This document shows, one piece after another, positions 53,528 through 62,799 of a stretch of 64,000 bases of DNA; within the stretch, counting starts at the first letter, position 1; each line of letters begins with the position of its first letter. Source of the DNA: Arenicellales bacterium (GTDB lineage: Bacteria > Pseudomonadota > Gammaproteobacteria > Arenicellales > JAHEKD01). The stretch spans positions 1-64,000 of the forward strand of contig JANQSD010000017.1 in NCBI GenBank assembly GCA_028284225.1, given 5' to 3'. The notes under the pieces were generated by a model, which saw only the letters and a list, made by a program, of their open reading frames with translations, had not been told where the DNA came from and ran no database searches. The translations under genes and the position numbers were made by a program.

Positions 53528-54865
53528 TTATCTGCCGACTGCAGAAATGACTATTCTTAATGTTTTTAGCAGGATAATGGAATCTAATAATATTGATTGG
53601 TTTTTAATGTAAAAAAGATCGTATTGTAGTTTCTCTTTTGCATCTTCGACTGAGGCTCCGTATTCAAACATCACTTGAGCCCAGCCAGTGATACCGGGTT
53701 TTATCAGATGTCTTAAATCATAATAAGGAATTTGTTGTTCAAGTTCGATTACAAACTCAGGTCGCTCAGGCCGAGGACCAATAAAACTCATTTGTCCTAG
53801 TAAAACGTTATAAATTTGAGGTAATTCATCCAGGCGGGTGCGGCGTAAGAAATGACCTACTCTGGTGATTCTTGGGTCATCTCTTGATGTCCACTGCGGG
53901 CCTTGTTTTTCCGCATCAGCGTACATTGTGCGAAATTTATAAAGGTTGAATGTTTTTCCCCTAAGCCCGACTCTACTTTGTTTATAAAAAGCGCCTCCAG
54001 AGGAGTCAACCCTTACCAATATGGCAATAACCAGAATCAGCGGCAAACAGAATACACCCAGAATAGTGGATAACAGAAAATCAAAAATTCGTTTTAACTT
54101 AAAATTTACTGAATCTTCTAACAAACTAAAGCCGTCAACGTCCATTAGCCACTGTTGTCCGATATGGAATATCGGCACCTTTGTCCATTGCTTGGAATAA
54201 AACTCGGTTAAACTAAATATACGTTTTCCTGATAATCGTTGCTGCAATAAGTCTGTAGAGATTGATTGGGGTAAAGCGCTTAACGAGTCAATAACAATTC
54301 CATTCCAGGGATACTCAAGCTGTTGTTTATACTGAGTGTCATTGTTATCGGCGTCACAGATATGAATAGTTAATTTGCCGCTATGCTTGTGCTTGGCGAA
54401 ATCATCACGAAATTGATTGGCCATGATTTCGTCCCCCATAAAAAGCCAGTGATTTTGGCTTTTAACTTTAGAAAAGCGTGTGCCGATATAGCGAAAAAAA
54501 CAGGCCCATAGTATGAACAAAATGAATGCTGTGAATAGAATAGTCCGACCAAAAATAGGAATAAAGGCCTCACGTCCGATTAAAAATCCTGTCAAAATTG
54601 CTAGAAGCAAAGCAATTAAGCAGGCGAGTATCGTTCTTGAAACGACTCTTAAGGCTTTATTGGGGGTTTCAATATTATAACTATTGAAAGCATATAAGCA
54701 AATCAGTGTGACGGCTATCAGGAACCCCAACGTCAGTTGGGAGTCGACCATTTGATTGACTCGTAAATAATGAGCCAAATTGAAACAGATCACCAAGCCA
54801 ATAATATCTGCAAGCAGAATCATCGAACTCAAAGGACTGGCTTTTAAAAATTGACCTATATTCAT
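53528..54865 (-). CDS. Polyprenyl glycosylphosphotransferase (glycan priming enzyme)
   Basis: 445 residues. Four N-terminal membrane helices (about 10-115), a Rossmann-like middle segment (about 140-225), a fifth helix (about 265-290) and the catalytic C-terminal domain with FYKQSRVGLRGKTFNLYKFR (about 300-319), DELPQIYNVLLGQMSFIGPR and RPE. This is the WbaP/EpsB type that transfers a sugar phosphate to undecaprenyl phosphate and starts exopolysaccharide or O-antigen repeat units. It is the first gene of the operon; typical partners (Wzx, Wzy, Wza) are absent. Confidence 0.88.
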   Translation of the reverse strand: MNIGQFLKASPLSSMILLADIIGLVICFNLAHYLRVNQMVDSQLTLGFLIAVTLICLYAFNSYNIETPNKALRVVSRTILACLIALLLAILTGFLIGREAFIPIFGRTILFTAFILFILWACFFRYIGTRFSKVKSQNHWLFMGDEIMANQFRDDFAKHKHSGKLTIHICDADNNDTQYKQQLEYPWNGIVIDSLSALPQSISTDLLQQRLSGKRIFSLTEFYSKQWTKVPIFHIGQQWLMDVDGFSLLEDSVNFKLKRIFDFLLSTILGVFCLPLILVIAILVRVDSSGGAFYKQSRVGLRGKTFNLYKFRTMYADAEKQGPQWTSRDDPRITRVGHFLRRTRLDELPQIYNVLLGQMSFIGPRPERPEFVIELEQQIPYYDLRHLIKPGITGWAQVMFEYGASVEDAKEKLQYDLFYIKNQSILLDSIILLKTLRIVISAVGR

Positions 54866-54903
54866 TATTGTTTAACATCCATGGGTCACAACCCATCATG
54901 CAC

Positions 54904-55908
54904 CTAAATTGCCTGGAGCGTCATCGCCCCTGTTGGATGGTATTGTATAACGCGTTGACCTTGTGCGAAATGTTCAAATCCTAAAATCCAGTTACTATCC
55001 GGCCAACGAATTTCTATTACTTTTTCAATAGGATAATAAATCGACGTATAAAGTGTGCCAAAACCGCTTATATAATTTGTTGAATACAATGGCGCCAGCG
55101 AAAAAGCATTTAGCATTTGGTTAAATGAAATGGATTTGTCGTTTAACAAATCTTCAAGTCGCTGCTCTCGTTCAAGTGTGGCGCTGGCACGAGCATAACT
55201 TTCCCATTGTTTATCAAAAGATTGATGGTTAGTGGCGATGCGTTTGTGCTCGATAATTTCTGTTTCCCTGCCTGGAAATAGATGAGCTGTAAAAAAGTCA
55301 GCATCCTTATCGACAACACTAACGTTATAGGCCATATGAGTCGGTATGCGCATTAAAGCTTGCTCAGCTTGTTTGGCTGACTCACAGGTTTCCAAGATAT
55401 AGCGCAAAATAATGGGTATACCGAAACCTTCGCCGACTTGTCTGGAACCACCGAATGTCAGGCTGACACAAAGCCCATGGTGATTAATGCCGTCCAGCAC
55501 ACCCAATAAACAGTCTGAAAAGGCAATAACGTCATGCTCCAGCCACTTAGATTTTAAAATCATTCCATCTAAAAGTTTCGGGCTGTAATCGTAATTACGG
55601 ATTAATCTTGGTCTGTCCTCAAGCCATATAAGTTGTGAGCAACCTGAGATATATGCAGGGGGATTATAAAGACTCAAAAAACGGGCCGCCAAATCACTGC
55701 CGCCAGCCAGTTCACATAAGCTCTCATATGCCGGTACAATTTCCGGCATATAATTTTTAAGCTTGGTCAGGCATGTTCTGTAAGTTGGTCTTTTCCCTAT
55801 GCCCTCAGATAAATACCATCTCTTATAAGCAGGCCAGGAACGCTTAAAAATATTTTGCCATTTAAGCCCTGCTTTGTTTTCACTAATCGCCTCAAAGATT
55901 ATCTGCAA
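54904..55908 (-). CDS. C45-family autoproteolytic hydrolase/acyltransferase
   Basis: 334 residues of the acyl-CoA:6-aminopenicillanate acyltransferase/C45 family, an Ntn-hydrolase. The likely nucleophile is Cys90 in ISGCSQLIW, followed by RLIRNYDYSP with the conserved RN-x-D. Proteins of this family self-cleave before the cysteine and then hydrolyse or transfer acyl groups on linear amides. The roughly 89-residue prosegment is as long as expected. No signal peptide is evident, so it acts in the cytoplasm. It follows the ATP-grasp gene with a 159-bp gap on the same strand; the substrate is not known. Confidence 0.75.
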   Translation of the reverse strand: MQIIFEAISENKAGLKWQNIFKRSWPAYKRWYLSEGIGKRPTYRTCLTKLKNYMPEIVPAYESLCELAGGSDLAARFLSLYNPPAYISGCSQLIWLEDRPRLIRNYDYSPKLLDGMILKSKWLEHDVIAFSDCLLGVLDGINHHGLCVSLTFGGSRQVGEGFGIPIILRYILETCESAKQAEQALMRIPTHMAYNVSVVDKDADFFTAHLFPGRETEIIEHKRIATNHQSFDKQWESYARASATLEREQRLEDLLNDKSISFNQMLNAFSLAPLYSTNYISGFGTLYTSIYYPIEKVIEIRWPDSNWILGFEHFAQGQRVIQYHPTGAMTLQAI

Positions 55909-56067
55909 TGTGTCATAGTCCTTTATCCCGCAATTCTGAGTCGGGCATTAAGTTTAGAGCACATTTACCAACTTCTGTGCCATTAAAATTATCGGTTAGT
56001 TCAAACAGACTCACTATCAGTGTATCTGCTACACCAGAAGCAATATCGGGCATGACTGTAACTATCG

Positions 56068-57513
56068 CTACAAAATTTTAAACGATGTTTCCGGTATCGG
56101 TGCAGCAGGTGCAAGAGGCTGACTATGATAATGAGATTTGATGCCCTTTAACCAATTTTTGGCACGTCGGTTCAAACCGAAACGCTGACCCATTAAACGG
56201 CCACGTGTGATCAATATACCTAAGTCAGCACCTTCGTAAAGATAATCGCCAGGACCACCAATTCGTAAAAAGAAAGCCTCGTTTTCACTGGCCACCGCAC
56301 GACGATGATAATCAAACCGGGAATAATGAATATTGCCGTCGGTATCCATTCGCCAAATGCCGCTTTCAGGCGCTTGTGTGATTTGGCTAACGCTATCTTT
56401 GGTGTGTTTGATGACCATTTGACTCCAGCTATCTATATTTTCTGCATCAGCCCAGCGAGCATTTAAGGCATCTATATCTAATTCAAAATCAACATCAGAA
56501 AACTCGAGCAAATGAAATAGAAAAAGCGGTGCATCTGCATGCGCGAAGGCGGCATGATTGGTCATCGAGCTGGCACCGGTGATTCTTGGGTTTAACTCAC
56601 CCAGATATAATTGGTTATCGTCAACATCGATCAGGAAATCCAATTCAAAATAACCCCGATAACCTTCTTTGCGTAGCTGCTCACCGAATTTGAAAGTGTA
56701 ATCTCGGGCCTGCTCACGAATTTCTTTAGTGAAAGCCTTAGGGAAAATTTCATTCCCACACCAACCGCCTTTATAAGGTGTTATGTCTTTGAAACCGACT
56801 AACTCTGTCATTAACGGGCCTACAATCGTACCTGCCTTGGTGGTGCAGGCTTCAATAGCAGAACCACGGCAGTTAATACGCTTCATGATTTTGACTTCAG
56901 GTGCTTCGATTATTTCATCTTTATGCTGATTGAAATCAGCTTCATTAGAAATAAAAAAAGTGGTGTGACCTGAATCACCGTAGGCAGTTTGAATGACAAG
57001 ATGTTGACCAAGTTCTTTAGATTTTTTACGCAGATCGTCGTAAGAATTTATTTTGATCAAAATGTTGGGTACGCTTGGTACACCGGCTTTGTTACCAATG
57101 CGAACAGTTTCAATTTTGTCGTCAACTCGATTTCTAAGTTTGGCTTTTGGAAACCAGACGTTCATGCCCGCTTCTTTGGCCAACTTTTCAGTTTTGTTGT
57201 CGAACATCAGAAATACAGATTTTGGATGACGACCGAACGAGCGTGTGTACTCCAGAACTTCCTTGTGTTCTAACAGATAATTATTAATATCCTCTATGCT
57301 TTCAAATTCAGGATGCGGTGCTTCAGTTGGCACAAAAGTATTTGGATGGCGACCATCATAACAATCAATATAATTAATAAATTTAAAATTTTTGACCCAT
57401 TCATCCATGCCCAACAGATTGAAGTTTGTCGCACTGATGAAAAAAATGGGTTTGTCATAACGATGGAAAAAGCGTCGAATATCCGACATGCCTTGCAATT
57501 TCTTTTTAGCCAT
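56068..57513 (-). CDS. ATP-grasp ligase (biotin-carboxylase-like)
   Basis: 481 residues. ATP-grasp elements: a glycine-rich loop YGDSGHTTF (178-186), the metal-binding GELNPRITG (305-313, Glu306 and Asn308) and FELDFLIDVDD (about 289-299). It lacks a biotinylation domain and the C-terminal part of biotin carboxylase, so it most likely forms an amide or peptide bond from a carboxylate and an amine. It starts 28 bp after the decarboxylase gene, and the decarboxylase starts 28 bp after the nitrilase gene; this regular spacing marks an operon. The pairing suggests that it joins the decarboxylation product to an acid. Confidence 0.75.
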   Translation of the reverse strand: MAKKKLQGMSDIRRFFHRYDKPIFFISATNFNLLGMDEWVKNFKFINYIDCYDGRHPNTFVPTEAPHPEFESIEDINNYLLEHKEVLEYTRSFGRHPKSVFLMFDNKTEKLAKEAGMNVWFPKAKLRNRVDDKIETVRIGNKAGVPSVPNILIKINSYDDLRKKSKELGQHLVIQTAYGDSGHTTFFISNEADFNQHKDEIIEAPEVKIMKRINCRGSAIEACTTKAGTIVGPLMTELVGFKDITPYKGGWCGNEIFPKAFTKEIREQARDYTFKFGEQLRKEGYRGYFELDFLIDVDDNQLYLGELNPRITGASSMTNHAAFAHADAPLFLFHLLEFSDVDFELDIDALNARWADAENIDSWSQMVIKHTKDSVSQITQAPESGIWRMDTDGNIHYSRFDYHRRAVASENEAFFLRIGGPGDYLYEGADLGILITRGRLMGQRFGLNRRAKNWLKGIKSHYHSQPLAPAAPIPETSFKIL

Positions 57514-57541
57514 GCTGCTCCTTTGCTCGTGTTGAGACTGC

Positions 57542-60313
57542 TTAATGTTTAAATTGAAAACTATCCAGAGTTTCTTGCTTGAACACTCTTAATCCTAATT
57601 CGGGCCGGTAACCGTGAATTTCTTTGACATCCAGTTTGCGCATAAAGGCCAGGATGTCCTGGCTTACAACTTGACCCGGTACTAAAATTGGGAAGCCGGG
57701 AGGATAAGGCGTAATAAAACCGGCGGAGACCAGTTCACGGCCAGAGGCGAGCACCTGATCGATTTCTTCATCCAAACCCAAATATTCGCAGCATTCGTCG
57801 TCATAGGCGAGAAAAAATGCACTACGGATATTACCTTCCGGCGTTGTACCCGTTGGGTCAGCTTTAAACGATTTTTCAAAACAACTGAAATCAGGCAAGG
57901 GCGGTAAATCCTCGCTTAATGAATAAACCTGTTTTTCATGGAATAGCTGTTCTGCTTTGCTGGTGTGTTCAAGTTTTTCTTCCATTTCCTCAGCGATCTG
58001 GATTAATACTTCAATCAGATATGCAACAGAGCTACGTGTAGTTCCGATGTTAGTCATGAATAACACGGTGTTGCGCGATGTTTTATTAATTTGAATGCCG
58101 AATTTGTCCATTAAGTACTTGTTTTTGAAGGTGTCACCATCAACACCAAGTTTGGCGACATAAAGCGTTATACGTGTCGCATCCAGTACAAATTCATCTG
58201 TTGCCCAGGCTGCCCAAATATCTTGCCAACTGTTACTGGATTCATAGTAATCCTGGCTGCTGCTTCGGTGATTTGAGGGAACCATATCTTCTACCCCCAG
58301 TACTTTGAAGTATTTTTTTAAAAGTGGATGCTTGTTGACCTTGTTGCGTAATACCGTTGCCATCTCCACTTGTTTTTGTACCAGTTCAAAGCCTTCCAGC
58401 TCTACCTGGCGCCGCCCAATATCCAATGACGCCAGAATTTGATAATTCGGGGAGGTCGAGGTATGAGTCATATAAGCTTCATGGAAAGGTTCTTCAACTT
58501 TAGCACTGTAGTCTTGATCGAAAATATGGATCATCGAACCCTGACGCAGGGAGGTCAGTGTTTTGTGTGTTGACTGAGTTGAATAGACTCGGATTCGAAC
58601 CTGATCAGGATCAGGCAGTAATGGGGTATTTACCCAGCCTTCAATATCATCATCGGCTATATTACTGATCGAGTCAAGATACTCGTTGTACTGCTGGCGA
58701 TATTCTTCACTACGATATTTATCGCGTAAGCTTTGAGCGCAAAACATGGCTGTGCGTTGACGATAAGTAGGGCCAAAACGAGCAAAACCGAACCAGGCTT
58801 CATCCCATAGAAAAACCAGATCAGGCTTGATAGCCAGACATTGCTGCATGATTTCTGCGACATTGTAGATTAATCCGTCAAATGTGCAGTTAGTGAGCAA
58901 CAACATTTTGACTCGATCCAGTTTTCCTGCCTGTTTAAGCTCCAGTAACCGGCGTTTTATCTCAGCTAAGGGTACGGCACCGTACATCGAATATTGGTGC
59001 AGCGGATAGGAGTCGAGATAGACTACATCTGCTCCTGCCAGTACCATGCCATAGTGATGGGATTTATGGCAGTCGCGGTCAACCAGAACAATGTCGTTAG
59101 GTTTTGCCAGTGCCTGTACGACTATTTTGTTGCAAGTTGAAGTCCCGTTAGTGGCAAAAAATGTATGCCTGGACCCAAAAGCTCTGGAAGCTAATTCCTG
59201 AGCTTCTTTAATTGGGCCGGTTGGGTCCAGTAATGAATCAAGGCCACCTGAAGTTGCTGAGGTTTCTGCAAGGAATGTATTCATGCCGTAGAAATCACCC
59301 ATATCCTTAATCCAGTTAGACTTAGAAATGGATTTGCCACGGCTAATTGGCATAGCATGGAAAACACCGGTCGGCTGTTTGCTATATTCCTTGAGTGCAC
59401 TAAAGAACGGTGTTTTGTAGCGGGACTGGACACCACGTAGAATATTTAAATGCAGTTCCAGGTAGTCTTCCTGGTTGTAAAAAACCCGTCGGCAGCAGTT
59501 TGTCACCAGACTGGCAATTTCCTCAACAGATTGGTCGGTAACCAGATAGATATCCAGTTCAGGGCGCAGTTTTTTTATGGCCTCAGCCAAAATCGGTGCC
59601 TGTAATTCAGATTCCAGATCATCTATGGTTCGGCCGGTTAATTGTGTGATTTTATCTTCAAGAATCTTCAAACCGTGCTCTGAATGCAGTTGAAAATCAT
59701 AGCGAATCACAATAGCTTGAAGGTTATGATTAAGTAAGATACCGATCAATGCATCTTCAAATGAGTGCACAAACACCGGTTCATAGGTAAATGCATCATT
59801 AAAACGTCGTATTTCTTTGAAACTTTGGCGCTCAAGATCTTCCTGGTTCTGGCTCACATTATCGACAACTAGAACTTCAAAATACGGTCGCGTAGTTTTT
59901 TTGCTATCCGTTTCCTTGTCATTCTCTTTCTCATTGAGAAGTTGATCATTACGCTCATCTTGCAGTAAACCTAAATCAACTTGATTACGTCGATAGGAAT
60001 TGCTCATTAATGCACGCACTATTCGTCGGACTATTTGGTTGAGCTTTTTATAATCATTAGCCCACAGGTATTCGCGCAATTGTTGGAAAGCCTGGCGCCC
60101 GGGGAAGGCCCAAAACATTTCTATGGGAAATAGTTGTTCTAATAGTTGGTTGGCGTGTTCTTTTAGTTGTTCGGTATCTCTGCCGTTTTGACTGGCATTA
60201 TATAAACGCGCAATTATGTTCTTTAATCTATTCCAGTTGTCCAACCGGATTTGTGATGCATTATAGATATTTGAAACTGAAATTTGGTCAGTTCGTTTAT
60301 TATCTTCCATCAT
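57542..60313 (-). CDS. Oversized Orn/Lys/Arg decarboxylase (fold type I PLP)
   Basis: 923 residues against about 710-760 for the usual enzymes. The PLP lysine is K584 in STHK, and the cofactor aspartate D504 in FLWDEAWFGF. The Rec-like wing domain (about 144-290) has FEVLVVDN and DIYLVTDQS. An extra N-terminal segment of about 140 residues includes a charged stretch (RNDQLLNEKENDKETDSKKT, 121-140) absent from the standard enzymes. Expected reaction: decarboxylation of arginine, lysine or ornithine to agmatine, cadaverine or putrescine. It lies between nitrilase and ATP-grasp genes (28-bp gaps on both sides). Confidence 0.85.
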   Translation of the reverse strand: MMEDNKRTDQISVSNIYNASQIRLDNWNRLKNIIARLYNASQNGRDTEQLKEHANQLLEQLFPIEMFWAFPGRQAFQQLREYLWANDYKKLNQIVRRIVRALMSNSYRRNQVDLGLLQDERNDQLLNEKENDKETDSKKTTRPYFEVLVVDNVSQNQEDLERQSFKEIRRFNDAFTYEPVFVHSFEDALIGILLNHNLQAIVIRYDFQLHSEHGLKILEDKITQLTGRTIDDLESELQAPILAEAIKKLRPELDIYLVTDQSVEEIASLVTNCCRRVFYNQEDYLELHLNILRGVQSRYKTPFFSALKEYSKQPTGVFHAMPISRGKSISKSNWIKDMGDFYGMNTFLAETSATSGGLDSLLDPTGPIKEAQELASRAFGSRHTFFATNGTSTCNKIVVQALAKPNDIVLVDRDCHKSHHYGMVLAGADVVYLDSYPLHQYSMYGAVPLAEIKRRLLELKQAGKLDRVKMLLLTNCTFDGLIYNVAEIMQQCLAIKPDLVFLWDEAWFGFARFGPTYRQRTAMFCAQSLRDKYRSEEYRQQYNEYLDSISNIADDDIEGWVNTPLLPDPDQVRIRVYSTQSTHKTLTSLRQGSMIHIFDQDYSAKVEEPFHEAYMTHTSTSPNYQILASLDIGRRQVELEGFELVQKQVEMATVLRNKVNKHPLLKKYFKVLGVEDMVPSNHRSSSQDYYESSNSWQDIWAAWATDEFVLDATRITLYVAKLGVDGDTFKNKYLMDKFGIQINKTSRNTVLFMTNIGTTRSSVAYLIEVLIQIAEEMEEKLEHTSKAEQLFHEKQVYSLSEDLPPLPDFSCFEKSFKADPTGTTPEGNIRSAFFLAYDDECCEYLGLDEEIDQVLASGRELVSAGFITPYPPGFPILVPGQVVSQDILAFMRKLDVKEIHGYRPELGLRVFKQETLDSFQFKH

Positions 60314-60341
60314 ATTGTCTCCTGAACCTCTGTCTTAATAT

Positions 60342-61271
60342 TCAACCAACTCCTTGGAGTTTTGTATCTGCTTGATTGAGTGCTTCACCTGGTGGAGCAA
60401 CGTCCAACCCGGCCCTGGTACCTTTTTCAGGCATGCTAAGTGGACCCAGTGTGTTTAAATAAACACCGGCTGCAGAGCTTCTGTCATAAATGGGAAACTC
60501 CACACTTCTATCACGGAAGCTTTTCAATAATTGACCCAGTCCCATAATGCCTGTCTCACGTTGCCTTCGCACCAGTTGCAGGTCAATTTCCATTACTAAT
60601 ATATCCTCTTGTCCGGCCGATTGATACAGTATCGAGCCTGCCGGGTTAACTATACAGGAACGACCATTACCTCCGGCCCCAAGCCCATTTATATCGACCA
60701 CGTAGCATTGAAACATTGCTGCAGTAGAACGAGCTATGCTGAGTTCCACATCACGATCAACCGTACCGGTTAAAACCGGATGAATTAAGACTTCAACACC
60801 TTCGCTGGTCAGCGTGCGGGTTGTTTCCGGAAACCAGATATCAAAACAAATACTAACGCCAAAACGGCCAACTTCAGGTATGTCGAAGATTAAAAAATTA
60901 GTTCCGGATTCAACCCCAGCCTCATAGGGTTTAAACGGAAACATTTTATCATACCGACCAATCACTTCTCCTTGCGGATTAATGACGACGCTGGTGTTAT
61001 AAATCTTGCCTTCGCGTCGTTCAAACATTGATCCGGGCACCAGCCAGACCTTATGTTTGATTGCCATTTCCTGAAAGGCTTCGATATCGGGATGAGGGTA
61101 ATCTTTGGCTTTTGTTGTTAACGGGCCATGTGGGCAAAGCTCACTAAATACTACCATCTGTGTCCAGGGGAATTTATGCATGACTAACTCAAGTCGTTGC
61201 TTCATGGCGCTGACGTTCTCTTTATATGCATTGACATACATCTGCACGCCCGCGATTGCAAATGGAACCAT
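60342..61271 (-). CDS. Carbon-nitrogen hydrolase (nitrilase superfamily)
   Basis: 309 residues. The catalytic triad is Glu44 in FSELCPHG, Lys109 in RYDKMFPF and Cys142 in SICFDIWFPE. The order fits aliphatic amidases and N-carbamoyl amidases; N-carbamoylputrescine amidase would suit the decarboxylase next door, but the sequence is not clearly that group. A strong ribosome-binding site (AAGGAAG) precedes the ATG. First gene of the nitrilase-decarboxylase-ATP-grasp operon. Confidence 0.82.
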   Translation of the reverse strand: MVPFAIAGVQMYVNAYKENVSAMKQRLELVMHKFPWTQMVVFSELCPHGPLTTKAKDYPHPDIEAFQEMAIKHKVWLVPGSMFERREGKIYNTSVVINPQGEVIGRYDKMFPFKPYEAGVESGTNFLIFDIPEVGRFGVSICFDIWFPETTRTLTSEGVEVLIHPVLTGTVDRDVELSIARSTAAMFQCYVVDINGLGAGGNGRSCIVNPAGSILYQSAGQEDILVMEIDLQLVRRQRETGIMGLGQLLKSFRDRSVEFPIYDRSSAAGVYLNTLGPLSMPEKGTRAGLDVAPPGEALNQADTKLQGVG

Positions 61272-61455
61272 TTACTACTTCCTTAAGATAAAAGTTGGTA
61301 AAGATAACATAGAAGACCTCGGCCTAACTATTGCACTTGAAAATACGTCATTAATGTCGCTCAAAATGCTCATTTATTCCAATAAACTGCGCTTTTCGCT
61401 CATTATTGTCTCGTCTTTTCTGTGTTCATCACGTTATGCTCAGGTCTCATAGAAT
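61272..61455. other. Upstream region of the nitrilase operon
   Basis: About 185 bp with no supported gene. It must hold the promoter for the nitrilase-decarboxylase-ATP-grasp unit. I could not assign boxes with confidence. Confidence 0.4.
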
Positions 61456-61481
61456 GGAAAAAAGGGAGCCTGGGCTCCCTT
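61456..61481 (-). terminator. Rho-independent terminator of gabT
   Basis: AAGGGAGCC (61462-61470) and GGCTCCCTT (61473-61481) form a perfect 9-bp stem; on the minus strand it is followed by a run of six T residues (61463-61458). It lies 5 bp after the gabT stop. Confidence 0.85.
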
Positions 61482-61485
61482 GAAA

Positions 61486-62799
61486 CTATACGGCAAGTTC
61501 AGCAAGCGATGCTTCAATAATGTCCAATCCCTGGTCGAGAATGTCCTCGCTCACGGTTAATGGCACTAATATTCGAAGAACATTACCGAATATCCCGCAA
61601 GAGAGTAATATCAGGCCTTTTTCGAGCGCTTTTTGAGTTAAAATTTTGGTTGCTGCAGCATCAGGCTGACCGTTTTCGTCGACTAGTTCAAACGCCGTCA
61701 TGGCGCCTAATGTGCGTACATCACCGATTAACTGACCGAACTTTTCGGCTTTTAAAGCACTAATCCTGTTGACAATCTTGCTGCCGATTTGATTACTGTG
61801 TTGCAGCAGGTTTTCTTCTTCGATAACATCCAAAACTGCCAGACCTGCGGCACAGGCAACCGGGTTGCCACCGTAAGTGCCGCCCAGGCCACCGGGATGG
61901 GGTGCATCCATCACTTCAGCTTTGCCAATCACGCCGGATAACGGATAACCTGACGCCAGGCTCTTGGCAGTAGTGATTAAATCGGCTTCGATATCATAAT
62001 GTTCCATAGCGAATAGTTTGCCGGTGCGGCCAATGCCTGTTTGAACTTCATCGGCGATTAGCAAGATACCGTGCTGATCACAGATTTCACGCAAGGCCTG
62101 CATTAAGTCAGCAGGAGCAGGGTAAAAGCCGCCTTCGCCTTGCACTGGTTCAAGCACAATAGCAGCAATACTTTCTGGCTCGATATCCGCTTTGAATAAT
62201 TTATGAATGGCTTTCACGGAGTCTTCAGTAGTAATACCGTGTGCAGCCATAGGATAAGGCACGTGATAAACAGTGCTGGGAAAAGGTCCGAACGATTTTT
62301 TATAGGGATCAACTTTTCCGGTCATAGCCAGAGTCAATAGGCTGCGACCATGGAAACCTCCAACAAAGGATATTACGCCAGGCCTGCCGGTATAAGATCG
62401 CGCGATTTTGACGGCGTTTTCCACTGCTTCGGCACCGGTAGAGAAAAACACGGTCTTGGCTTCGCTACTAATCGGGGCCAGGTCATTCAATCTTTCCGCC
62501 AGCTCAATATAAGGTTTATAGGGCATTACCTGGAAAGCAGTGTGGCTAAATTTGTTGATTTGTTCTTCGACAGCCCTGGTAACTTTGGGGTGCACGTGGC
62601 CGGTATTTAATACCGCGATACCGCCGGCAAAATCGATATATCGATTGCCTTCTACATCCCAAACTTCTGCGTTTTCAGCGCGCTCTGCAAAAATGGGGCA
62701 AGCATGCGCCACACCTTTGGGCACTGCATTATCACGCCGAGCTACCCACTGGGCATTTGTTTCAGTAACAGAAACTTCTTTTAACTGATGTCCATGCAT
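61486..62799 (-). CDS. gabT: 4-aminobutyrate aminotransferase
   Basis: 437 residues, fold type [17 protein letters not shown] (248-260) and K279 in [10 protein letters not shown] carry the cofactor; the sequence follows E. coli GabT closely ([40 protein letters not shown]). It converts GABA and 2-oxoglutarate to succinic semialdehyde and glutamate. Its start overlaps gabD by 19 bp, and a strong terminator follows. AGAGG about 16 nt upstream is a weak ribosome-binding site, so translation may depend on gabD. With gabD it forms the end of GABA (and putrescine) catabolism. Confidence 0.93.
   Translation of the reverse strand: MHGHQLKEVSVTETNAQWVARRDNAVPKGVAHACPIFAERAENAEVWDVEGNRYIDFAGGIAVLNTGHVHPKVTRAVEEQINKFSHTAFQVMPYKPYIELAERLNDLAPISSEAKTVFFSTGAEAVENAVKIARSYTGRPGVISFVGGFHGRSLLTLAMTGKVDPYKKSFGPFPSTVYHVPYPMAAHGITTEDSVKAIHKLFKADIEPESIAAIVLEPVQGEGGFYPAPADLMQALREICDQHGILLIADEVQTGIGRTGKLFAMEHYDIEADLITTAKSLASGYPLSGVIGKAEVMDAPHPGGLGGTYGGNPVACAAGLAVLDVIEEENLLQHSNQIGSKIVNRISALKAEKFGQLIGDVRTLGAMTAFELVDENGQPDAAATKILTQKALEKGLILLSCGIFGNVLRILVPLTVSEDILDQGLDIIEASLAELAV

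Noticed and set aside
56068..57513. Biotin carboxylase subunit of acetyl-CoA carboxylase
   Set aside because: No accompanying biotin carrier protein, and the sequence lacks the typical biotin carboxylase C-terminal region; only the ATP-grasp core matches.
56989..57552. Plus-strand frames opposite the ATP-grasp gene
   Set aside because: They are antisense to motif-bearing sequence and have no supporting ribosome-binding site.
58590..58602. GGATTCGAACC, like a tRNA T-arm on the minus strand
   Set aside because: It lies within the decarboxylase coding sequence and no acceptor, D or anticodon arm can be formed around it.
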